From: Adiantum capillus-veneris
Lineage: Eukaryota; Streptophyta; Polypodiopsida; Polypodiales; Pteridaceae
Length of the DNA: 64,000 bases
Reading direction: 5' to 3'
Assembly: GCA_014529385.2 (NCBI GenBank)
Contig: CM043954.1
Span: 93,545,247 to 93,609,246 of the forward strand
Shown one piece after another: positions 23,955 to 34,273 of the stretch. Under the pieces are notes generated by a model. That model had not been told where the DNA came from. It saw only the letters and a list, made by a program, of their open reading frames with translations, and did not search any database. How positions within the stretch are numbered: the stretch's first letter is position 1; every line of letters begins with the position of its first letter. Both the position numbers and the translations under genes were made by a program.

Positions 23955-24579
23955 GTAGATCCATTGATCATCCACACTCCAATCAAACCTACATGCACAC
24001 ACAAATAATAGAAGGAAATCACAAAGAATAAGAGCAGGATTAACCACTAATTAGTTACGATCTAGCTAATCAAAGCATCATAGACAATCATAGAGAATAT
24101 GAGAGAGGCATAGTGAAAGAGAATTAAGCATTGACTAGCGTTAATCAAGTCACATGAGCAAGGAGAAACTCAACGACTCCATAGCCACACACCTCATGAG
24201 CTTTCACTAAAGAGTGGTCTCAAAAAATGAGGCTAAGAACCCTAATTCCATTTAGACACTTCCTTATATACCTAGGGTGAAAATATGCAATGTCCGGGTG
24301 CCCAAGACCTTTAGGGCTCTACAAATTACTAAATCTGTAACATAGACACACTAACTAATCTATTCTTTACATCTTGGAACTCTCATTGAGCCCGTAACCC
24401 ATTACAAATATTACAATGGCTTGAAATAAATCTGGAATTTACCATACAAGGCCATTTTGAGTAATTGTAAAAAATGTGTAACTCGAATCTTCACTGCTTC
24501 TTAGTATTCATCTTTGATGTGCATTCGTACTTCTTGGGCCTTTAGCAGCTTATGTTAACTGACGTCGGCTCAGGTAACA

Positions 24580-26924
24580 TTCCCCCCTTTTGATTTTAGT
24601 ACATGTCTTCAAGCACTAGTGAAAAGTGTCCGTGGAGGCTGTGAAAGGTTGTTAAATGGTTGTGTTGTCTTCATTTGTCATTGAATTTGTCGATGAGGTT
24701 CATTTCGTTGTAGCATCTACATTGATCCAATTTTTTCTCTGATGTGAGAGATGATGCCGCATTTGTTCGTTGTAGCAACATAATGGCGAGGGTTCTATTT
24801 ATTAATTAAGAGTATGTACAAAGGAATTAGAGTGGTGAGGATCTAAATTAGGGTCTAATACTTGGATCACCAAAGGGAAAAAACCCAGTGGGAAAAAAGT
24901 TCCTGTGGGATATGCGCATTATTGGAGTACTTACTAGCATGGGAAATATCAATGAAGTACTAAAGGGATTATTTCTTGATGGATATGGAAATAAAATGGC
25001 ACCAAATATAAGGGTGGCATGATGAAACATTGGTTTGCCTACTATAGTCCACTCAAGGTGCATAGGTGGAAGCAAAAAAGAGTGTCTAATGCATATGTCC
25101 AATGATGGGACATCCTATATGCGTACACAACAATGTATGGGAAACATTATGTTGTACACAAGAAAGATTTTTGAGGAGCTCTTCAGAAAGAAGGTAGCAT
25201 ATGCCATGGCTTTACAAGCTGACACCCCTTTAAGAAGGGTTTTTGTTGTTGAGGATATGTGCTCTCATCTTATTCTGCACTCTGCATGAGTGTTGGACTC
25301 TACATCAATCCACAATTATTAAGTTAATAGACTTTGACTCTTATGCTCATCTCATCCAGCATGAGCGACACGACTTAGATATGCTCAACTCCTTCAGCTT
25401 AAGCGTAAGCCTAATAACTATGACTCTTAGCACAAAGATTATTAAAACTTGAAGCTTTGGGACTAACGCTTTGCTCGTTTAGTGGCTCAACAGCCCACGA
25501 CTCTGACTATGCCAAAGAGTGTTTTTTTGCACCCTGGTGACTTGACTTTTAACATTCTTGAGATTACTACAAACATTTCATCTCGTAAAATTGAGCTTGA
25601 ATATGCAAAAAGGAGTCGTTGATGTTGTTGCTGACCTTTATTGATTGTCAGCATTTGGCTTTTGACTCGGAGCATTGGAAGACTCAGGAATCCAAATCTC
25701 TTTTTATGACCTTTGCAGCTTCCTATATGATTGTCCAACTTGAGGACTTTTTGAGCTCTTGAGATCTTCATGCGGCTTTGTTGTAGTTGCAGTTGGTCTT
25801 TGGTTGACTGGTAGCCAAATCTTTGTATAACCTTTGAAGAAGAAGCTTCTTTGAAATCCATCTATGTTCTATATCCTCTTGAGAGTTGTGGTAGACTTTA
25901 GCAGCATTCGGTGTTTTCCTTTAGTATTGCTTCTCCTTAGGTATCCTTGGACATTGTTGAGGTTGATACCTAGTGGGACTTCTTTCTTGGGAGTGTCTTG
26001 ATTTCACTTCATATCTCATGATCTTCTATTTTGGTACCCATATCTGTCTATTACCCCTATAGTACTCTTGTTCTTTTAAACTCCATTGTGATACTATCCA
26101 TCCCATGTGTTTGTCTTTCTGTGTTGATCTACCATCATCAATTCACATTGGATCACTAACTTTTACGTGATTGTTTGGAACAAAACATTTGATTTTGCTT
26201 TCTTGAGTATTTGGGTTGATAAACCATTGCTTTTATGGGTATCTCCCTAGATGTTTTCTTGGTTTAGCAATTGACTTGAGGTTTCTAAAGCTTGATTTTC
26301 TTGAAGAAGCTGATCCATGAGGGTTCTTTGATGTAGAGGCATGTGATTTCACATCTTTTGTGCTAGTCAGTGGAAGGTCCACTTTAGTTTTACCTTTGTC
26401 TACAAAATTTGTCGGTGATTCTTATGACATTTGCAACTCTGAATCCTACAATAGTGGTACATGTAACTATTGCTTGCTACCTCTTGGGAAAGAGAGTGTT
26501 AGCACTATATATTCTTTGTAGACCTTGTGTTGGTTTAACCACTAATGCCCAAGGATGACATCTTCACGCATTTTCTTTGAAGGCTTTACTTGAAACTTTA
26601 CCTGCTCTCCATGTTTCTGGATGCTAAGAGTAGCAACCATTTCTTCTTGACTTGTAGCCTTACCCATGATTTCTTTGTTATCTTTCTTGCATAGAGTAAT
26701 CTCTAGAATGATTCGGATGTTTTCTGCAACCATATTGCACTTTGCTTCTTTATCCAATAGAGCATTGTATCAAACACTTGCTCCATTTGTACTGCGGAGG
26801 ACTATAGCTATTCTCATTGATGGTTTCATCGAAGATCTCCTTCTTTTGTTTTAATATCATGTTTCTTTAGCTTGGTCTCTATGGAAGATGATTTGAGACT
26901 TTAAGTTCCACTTGGACTTCTATT
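24580..26924 (-). mobile_element. Gypsy-like internal fossil, minus strand (protease-like segment and 3' end)
   Basis: A polypurine run (minus AAAAGGGGGGAA at 24580-24591) marks the 3' end. At about 26530-26860 the minus strand has NMVAENIRIILEITLCKKDN, then MVATLSIQKHGEQVKFQVKP and REDVILGHQWL, which resembles the later part of a Ty3 retropepsin ('DVILG-x-WL'). A 25487-25861 stretch reads KDQLQLQQSRMKISRAQKVL and may be pseudo-coding. It is heavily decayed, and no RT or integrase was recognised. Confidence 0.5.
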
Positions 26925-27040
26925 TAGAGTGATGGGCGTATATACAACGCACAAGGAAAAAAACCTCCTAGTGAGGGAAAACATGCCCCGGTGGTTCTAA
27001 GTGTGTTCACACACATCACTACCACATGTATATGGTAACA
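26925..27040 (-). repeat. Truncated LTR of the copia family
   Basis: Reverse-oriented match to the first 116 bp of the 228-bp copia LTR. Minus TGTTACCATATACATG begins at 27040. Confidence 0.9.
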
Positions 27041-27515
27041 AGGAACTCTTAATGGAATACAGTTCCACAAGATTACCACCTGGGCTACCATCAACACATT
27101 TTGTGCAACACGACATAGATGTGGTTGCAGGTAGTAAGCCTGCTAGTAAATTGTCTTGAAGATTAAGTAATTATGAGGCTATTGAGGTGGAATGTCAGCC
27201 TTCTGACTACGTTAGGCAAGGGTTTATACAACCTAGCTCTTCACTTTGGGCTTCTCCTATAGTGTTGATGAAGAAAAAAGATGATAGCATGTGCATGTGC
27301 ATAGAATATTGTGGTCTTAATGTGATTACTATTAAGAAGAAGTATCATTGCCAAGGGTAGATGAGTAGTTTGATAGACTCACACAAGTATGTATCTTTAC
27401 CAAAATCAATATGTGATCAAGGTATCATCAAGTAAGAGCTAGAGTGCTAAATTTTTAACAAGGTTTGGACATAATGAATTTTTGGCTATGCCTTTTGGTT
27501 TAACCAACACTCGAT
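27041..27515 (+). mobile_element. Ty3/gypsy reverse-transcriptase fragment
   Basis: The plus strand has VRQGFIQPSSSLWASPIVLM, KKKDDSMCMCIEYCGLNVIT and FLAMPFGLTN. These align to the RT of the element at 17090-17560, so it is the same general family. It is a small, heavily broken scrap. Confidence 0.8.
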
Positions 27516-27943
27516 CGACGTGCACCATATGATAAGCACTTTAGGCCCATGCATTCACTTTAACCTTGACCCTTCATTTGCATTTGTCCATTTTGGTACG
27601 GATTTTCAATCCATTCCAACTTCAAATTGTCATAACTTTCTTAGTGTAGCTCCAATGGCGAGCCGCAAAGACAGATCCATAGAGCACTTTGAGCACTGCA
27701 ATTCTACTCCATAAACTCCCATTTTTAATCACCTCAGAAATACCCACTTCTAGCATAAAAAACATAGTTCTTGGCCCTTTAAAGCTGCATTTGGCATACA
27801 TTCAACATTAAACCTTGCCTGTTATCAAGCTCTTGTCACTGCTCAATAAACATATAGACCTGAAAGAAGCTGAACTTGCATCCCCTTGCCCTTTTTCCCA
27901 TCATGGAAGCAGAGCGGTATGACAACCGGGGGGGGGGGGGGGA
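27516..27943. other. Unassigned stretch ending in a poly-G run
   Basis: No recognisable coding. It ends in a run of about 16 G (27928-27943) abutting another copia LTR fragment. Confidence 0.6.
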
Positions 27944-28016
27944 ACTCCTAGTGAGGGAAAAAATGCCATGGTGGTCCTAAGTGTTCACACACATCACTAC
28001 CACATGTACATGGTAA
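27944..28016 (-). repeat. Second truncated LTR of the copia family
   Basis: Reverse-oriented match to about the first 75 bp of the 228-bp LTR. Same orientation as the copy at 26925-27040. Confidence 0.85.
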
Positions 28017-28545
28017 AAACACCTACAAAACACCCATGGTCTTTCAAAGGCAGTTTAGATATCTTATTAAGGTACAACCTAACGTAGTTATGGAAATGAA
28101 AATGAACCTGTGCAAGCACTTGTAATATAGATTCTTAAAGTACTATTGAAAGTATCTATGGGGTTGCAAAAGTGCCTAGGGAAGTACCTTTGCAAAACAC
28201 ATACGGCCCTTCATAGGAAGTTTGTACAACTAATTGAGGCACAATCCGAAGGACATATGAATATGAAAATGTACCTATGCAAGTACATGTAATACCTCCT
28301 AATAAAGCACATATGGCCTACATAGGTAGTTTGGACAGATTCTTTTCAAAGTACCTATGGTTTGTGAAAGTGCCTAGGCAAGTACCTTTGTGAATCAACT
28401 ATGGCCCTTCAAAGGAAGTTTACACAACTAATTGAGGCACAACGTGAAGTATCTATGAAAATGAAATTGTACTTGTGCAAGTAGATGTATTACCTAGTAA
28501 ATATTGGCCTACAAGAGACAATTTGGATAGATTCTTAACTACTTT
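28010..28545. repeat. Tandem repeat, period about 200 bp, about 2.5-3 copies
   Basis: AAGTGCCTAGG recurs at about 28170 and 28369. Around it, blocks AAGTACCTTTG, GGCCCTTCA and AACTAATTGAGGCACAA recur in the same order. A more diverged unit covers 28010-28160. Confidence 0.8.
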
Positions 28546-30000
28546 AGCACTAGAATGGTAATCGAATTTTATGTCCTCTTAAAAGAGCAACTTCCTTGAA
28601 TTATAGTAAGAGATGCATACCGAGTTTTGAAGTGCTTTAAATCCAAAAAAATCCAGCTTATGAGCTAGAAAAAAGGTCGCATTTTTTTATGATATGGATT
28701 CCACTTTTAAATTTGTGCTTACAAAGGGGTTTTCAACCTAAAGTGTGAAAAAAAAAAAAAAAAGTGCACTGTTTTTTACCATTTGCATGAAACTCGCAAT
28801 ATTCCACCCTAAAAATTATCTTGTTGAGCTTGAGAGTGCTACATAACTAGTCTTTGTATTTCTCACCATGTTTTCATGCCTATTTATGAAAATTTTCCCA
28901 TTCTCATTTAATTACAAAAATTTACAACTTGATAAATTTGTAGGCACTATCTATGCAATCCAAAGGCATTTTGAGTGTGCACATGGAATGCAGTGTGTAA
29001 CTCTTCTCCCTTGATTTTTAAGGCACATAATATGCCATTTAGCGAAGAACACGATGTTGGATGGATTTTTCTATTTTATGAGAATTGGGCTTATTTTAGT
29101 TAGAAGTATTAATCCCTTCATGGTAATGTTATTTTAGTTAAAATTATTAATTTCTCCATGGTAATGTTGTACCTTACGTCCAAATCAATTAATAGACTCC
29201 ATTCTTCCACTGTTGGTGCTTCACAGTTGTGCTTAGAATTGTCCTAGATAGCCAGCTTTTGATGCTTTTTTGTGTGTTCATAAGGATATAAAGGACCAAA
29301 ATGTATCATAGAGACACGTAATTAGTGACAAGGATGATGGTAGTCAACTTGAAACATTAATCTATGTGAAGGAAAAATTGGTGTGGCATGAACAACCATG
29401 GAGTTTGATCAAGAATCCATTGAAAATTATGGGAAAAAATGTATTCGTATGCTGAACAATTCCTATGCTCTATAAAATACGATTAAATTGGAGGTTTTTG
29501 TTGTTTTTGGTAAAATTTAGTAGTACATTGACTTTGGAAGCTTATCATGACCAAATAGTCAAGAGTTATATATGTTACTTATTTTTAGCATAAAAAGTGG
29601 CTTCTTAGTGATTCCTTAATAGGTTGTGTAAAAAAAAAAAAAAACTTCCGACATAAAATAAACACCTACACAAAAATCTCTTGAAGTCCTCCTTACTGTG
29701 ACAACCCTCAAAGTTCTTTAGGCCCTTGGAAACTTACTCTTATCATAAGAAGTCCCTTGAGCCTTGGCTTGCTGCAGAGGTAATAAGGGTTTGGAGTGGT
29801 GTGAAGCTACCCCTGGGAATACCCCAATGAAAAATGGATGCTAGGCCTTTTGGACCTTTGCAGCATGAGAATGTTGCCTATATGTCCAAAGGGTTTTGAG
29901 GCCTTAAGGCTTGAGGCAACGTGAGATGCAATCCTGCAAACCCAAATTCTAAAATGAAGTCAATTGGGCAATCAAAATGGTGGATGTAGCACAAGACGTT
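28546..30000. other. No recognised gene
   Basis: AT-rich sequence with A runs at about 28748 and 29632 and no long open frame. A short direct repeat (ATTTTAGTTA with CATGGTAATGTT) occurs at about 29090-29170. Confidence 0.6.
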
Positions 30001-30007
30001 TTGAAAA

Positions 30008-30660
30008 ATTCTCACAATATTTCCCACATTGTGACTTACCTCAACATCATGAGCTTCTGTGAGGGAGGCACTGCATACCTAGCTAGGTATGCAGTGCCGC
30101 TCGAGCAGAAGGTCATGATTTTATACATTGTATGAAAAACACTAAAAAAGACTCCGTTTTCCTACATGAGAAAATTTCTAAATCTTCTTGTGTAGACACC
30201 TACCATCGATCAGCCATTGGTGGCAAGTGAAGATACCGGTGCGACTGGCTCTATCTGATTGGACCTGAAAGCTTATCAAAAAATATAAATGTGGCTTGTC
30301 GAGTCCGCGCACTTAGCTACCCAATTTACTCGCGTGAATACTTTTGAAACCCAACAAAAAGAGCCAAATATCTAGTGTCTTCTCCAAACACAAGAAGACG
30401 TAGAAATTTTCTCATGTAGGAAAACGAAGTCTTTCTCAGTGTTTTTCATACATTGCGTAACATCATGAGCTTCTGCTCGAGAGGCACCGCATACCTAGCT
30501 AGGTATAATTGGGGGCAAGGGACCCCGCGCCCCCCAACTAGGTCGGCGATCCCCTGCCCCCAATTGTATCTAGCTAGGTATGCGAAGCCTCCCTCACAGA
30601 AGCTCATGATGTTGAGGTAAGTGACAATGTAGGAAATATTGTGAGAATTTGTCCATAACT
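30008..30660. repeat. Long inverted repeat, arms about 200-280 bp
   Basis: The left arm (about 30008-30205) is repeated in reverse complement at about 30385-30660, separated by about 170-180 bp. Shared blocks include CTCACAATATTTCC, ACATCATGAGCTTCTGTGAG, CATACCTAGCTAGGTATG, GTATGAAAAACACT and CCTACATGAGAAAATTTCTA. The right arm is longer because of the insertion at 30504-30569. Its minus strand reads MSFCEGGFAYLARY and YAVPLEQKLMML, and the left arm carries the matching frame. It could be a foldback element or a source of hairpin RNA. Confidence 0.85.
30504..30569. mobile_element. 66-bp terminal-inverted-repeat insertion (MITE-like) with 9-bp target duplication
   Basis: Absent from the left arm of the enclosing inverted repeat, so its borders are visible directly. 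It has near-perfect terminal inverted repeats (TATAATTGGGGGCAAGGGA at one end, ATACAATTGGGGGCAGGGGA from the other). It is flanked by CTAGCTAGG at 30495-30503 and 30570-30578. A 9-bp duplication suggests a Mutator-type origin, but the target is itself palindromic, so the exact duplication length (9-12 bp) is ambiguous. The interior is GC-rich and non-coding. Confidence 0.7.
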
Positions 30661-32460
30661 TCTTGTGAAAGGTGGCTACCACAAACAAGGGCTCTCTCTC
30701 TCACACACACACACACATACACTTTTGATTTGAGAGGACAGTTAGGCGCTCTAATAATGCCCAAATCAAGTGAATAGGGAGTCAACAGAGAGCTCAAATA
30801 GAAGGGATTTTGCAATACAAGTGAATAAATACTGCTTCTATGGAATTAATTGAGCAAAATGCACTCAAAATTATGGAAATTGAACTAAATAGCCAAATAA
30901 ATAAACCAAACAAGCACTAAATTATTTTTAGATATATGAAATATGAAAATTGATATTAACTACAAAACTCTCCTTCCAAATCTATTAGTGCGGTAGTGGC
31001 ACTGCTATGGTTCATATCCCCTCACTAAGTGGCATCAAAAGGAAATATTATCAACACAATTAGAATTTAATAATGACTCGATGCACAAAGTAAATATGGT
31101 TGCAAAGTAACTTGATTATTCTCCCCTCTAGTGTGTACAATATGTCATCTTTTGTAGAGTGAGACAAAGTACAACAGGTGTCACATAATGCAAAGCACGT
31201 AAGGTGGCAAATTCTAACAGTCCACCTCTTAGAGTTGACTAGGCTTTCCACATCACATTCCACATCTCCTAAGAGTTATGTTTAGATGGCTTGCACATAG
31301 GTATGACATGGAGATGCGGTTAACATACGCGATGAACAAAGTTCGCATCCCAACAATAGATACTATGCTCTAAACAAGTACACCACATAGCAACAATGTA
31401 TTATGTATCAGAAGTACTATACTTTGATGGTCTCCACAAACATTCCATGAAGGTACAATGACCATCCATATATATATTTCTTTCTCATCTTCCACACCTA
31501 CAAGTATACCGAGTAACATATAGAAATGTCCGATGAAGATCGTGAACCACTACATATGAAGATGCTTACACCGTTGTTGGCGTTTAGATAAGTTGACAAG
31601 ATATGTTTTGGTGTTGTCCTCTCTCTTTCAATAAGGATTTTTATCCTCAAAAGCATTTATCCCTAGCAATTTACACACTTCTCCTTGAACTACGCATAAC
31701 AACACGCTAGTTACTTATGAAATTTGATATATCTCATGATAAAATGGTATTAATCAGTGGTTGTGCACAACTTTTGGTAACTATACATAAAATGTTTATA
31801 CAGCAAATTTCTACAATTCAATTGCAACACATATTGGATATAAATATGGCAATACCTACCCAAAAGCCAGTGTACAGACTACTAACCACATCATCCTATG
31901 AACTATGTGATATCTTACTACCAAAGATAGAGTTTCTATTAAAAAACTCGCAGTAATCAAATAAATCTAATGCCTCTAGCCACATTCATCCAAGGTGAAT
32001 GTTCATCAGAGTACATTATGATGGTTGCACATCGAAACTTACCCCATTTGTGTATCGTATGAACAATGAGAGAGCTAACTACCAAAGCTAGAGTTTCTAT
32101 CAAAAACTGGTGGCAGCTCTAATGCCTATATCCACATTCATCCAAGGTGAATCTAATGCCTACAGCCACATTACATTATGATGGCTCTGCATGGGAACTT
32201 ACTCACATTTGTGTATGGTAAATCCATGCAATGTAACTAGCACATTATTTGTTACCTCCTAATTGTATCATTCTTACAAGAATCTGTGATCAATGACCAC
32301 ATTGCACACATGCAACCACAGACGCAAACAATGCCCCTACCAGAAGCATAAATGAATATGTTTTGAACTAAATACATGGATCAGAGTTCAAATCCAATAT
32401 CATACAACCTACATTTTCATACTCTCCTTACAATTGCATGTTTCTATTCATTGGGGTGGT
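30661..32460. other. No recognised gene; contains a tandem duplication
   Basis: AT-rich. An approximately 160-bp unit is duplicated at about 31915-32230, where ACCAAAG(A/C)TAGAGTTTCTAT recurs at about 31920 and 32079, each followed by CTAATGCC and CACATTCATCCAAGGTGAAT. Nothing else is assignable. Confidence 0.6.
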
Positions 32461-32462
32461 GG

Positions 32463-32570
<108 letters not shown>

Positions 32571-32895
32571 GTGGGGAAGACAGCTGAGAACAGAATCAAA
32601 GGACCATCCCAAGGGAGAACAAGTATGGCAGCTTGTGCCCTGTAGAACCAAAAGAGATCATCCATCTAGCTTTATCAACTACCATGGTTTCAAAGAGCTA
32701 CAAAGCTTGCCAACCTCGAGGCTCCATTATGAATTGATAACAGCAGCTCACTCCTTTGTGACTAAACTCATATTCAGTTATGAAAATAGTTTTTTGATTG
32801 AGCTACAAGTAAATGCCATCCAAAATACAATGCAGAGTCGTAACCATACAGAAACATTCGTCATGTCAAAGCAGAAACCTTCTCTGCTGTTGCTG

Positions 32896-32896
<1 letters not shown>

Positions 32897-32950
<54 letters not shown>
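32897..32950 (+). repeat. Compound (TG)n-(AG)n microsatellite, about 54 bp
   Basis: Same composition, order and strand as the tract about 330 bp to the left. Confidence 0.96.
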
Positions 32951-32951
<1 letters not shown>

Positions 32952-34203
32952 CTAACACCTTGAGAAAGGGGCTATCCCAGAAAAATCGTTGCGCTTATCA
33001 AATAGTGCAAGATACAAAGCTTAATCACAACATTTACATCCCATTAGTCTTGATTGCTTGCACCTTAAAATATCTAAAAGCTTGATTGAAGTTGTATTAC
33101 GATGATTAACTCTAAGTCGAAAACTTGTGGCCCTTACATTCATGATAAGACCGACTCAATGAACAATCATGCTGAAAATGGTAACCATAGCAACTCCTAA
33201 GGATTTTAAGCAGACTTGTTGAACAAAATCAACTGAATCTCTACAACCAGACCCACTAATGAATAGCCAGCTGGCTTCATAAGCACAGAGCTCGCAAAAC
33301 GTTCTGGTGATCATAGGGCTCATCCATAATGACCTTGGCCCAAGATAAAAAATTAGGCTTTACCATATCATCAAAAGTGGTGAACTGTGAAAAGTTAGGC
33401 TTTACACGCACAATATAAAACAAAAAATGTTAAAAACATAAGGCAAGTGTAAGCTTTATAATGTACATTTGGAAAAACATGCAACAAACTGGGCTCTACA
33501 TACACTGACGAGCACAAAGGATACTTGAACATTTTATCAAAGTATAAGCAACAGGTTTAGCCTTGCCGTCCAAGTTCTAAAATGAAAGGCCCGCCCTCTA
33601 AAACGAAGCACAAACTCCTTTTCCAGTCTCTGCTTAGATAAGATCATTTCAACTATTATGCAAAACCCATCATACACTGCAGAAGTTGGCTTAACATAGG
33701 GGTGTACTAGCTTCGCGACAAGATTGTCGTAAGCAGGAAGTGATGCATCAAAAACCTACATTATCCTCAGTAATAAAACTGTATACTCGGGACAAAATCT
33801 GCTGCCTCTCAATGGACCATGAAACTACGTTGCCCTGCACATTAGACAGTTTTGAAGCTGTATTATAGGCCGCTGGCCAACCTTCTCAGTAGGATATTGC
33901 CTACATTAGGTTGGCACCTGATAGAAACTCAAAAGCTAGTTCACAAAAATATCATCCTGATAGCTACTTATATCAAGACCTTTTAACAGAACTTTAAAAA
34001 ACCCTTTAAAGTGAATACATGACTAATCGCAGAAGCCTTGTGGGGATTGTTAAACCATTTGTAAAACAGTAAACTCGGGTTCACTTCCTTTGTTTATTTA
34101 CAATTGGATTGGCAACAGTCAAGAAGCTCGTCCACTCAAGTCAGCCATTTCAGAGTGATTAGAGTCATCAAAGCTAAGACGTAGGCTGCAAAGTTGCTGG
34201 TTT
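32951..34203. other. Downstream flank of the host gene, no other gene recognised
   Basis: No coding pattern seen. The part next to 34203 is presumably the 3' UTR of the minus-strand gene. Confidence 0.55.
34093..34098 (-). terminator. Candidate polyadenylation signal
   Basis: The minus strand reads AATAAA about 106 bases after the stop codon of the host gene, in the range expected for a plant 3' UTR. Confidence 0.4.
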
Positions 34204-34273
34204 CTAAAGATCCTCTTCGGTAGCATCCCTACCAAGACTACCTTTATAAAAGTAACTGCAAAGTCGGTCACCT
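34204..34273 (-). CDS. Host gene, last coding exon
   Basis: 70 nt giving the C-terminal RGDRLCSYFYKGSLGRDATE plus EDL and TAG. Acceptor TTTTATTGCCAG. Intron 3 is 94 bp. The phase matches the preceding exon. Confidence 0.75.

Larger units (their letters stand above)
21936..24579 (-). repeat. LTR-like region (minus orientation), interrupted by a copia element
   Basis: On the minus strand the right edge reads TGTTACCTGAGCCGACGTC, preceded by the polypurine run AAAAGGGGGGAA (24580-24591). This is the standard junction of an internal region and a 3' LTR. The left edge is not resolved. The copia derivative at 22516-23930 sits inside this region. A gag-like start lies beyond the left side, so the LTR appears flanked by internal sequence on both sides. 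Confidence 0.5.

Noticed and set aside
28010-28545. CRISPR-like array
   Set aside because: Units of about 200 bp, diverged, no short repeat-spacer pattern, and a plant nuclear context.
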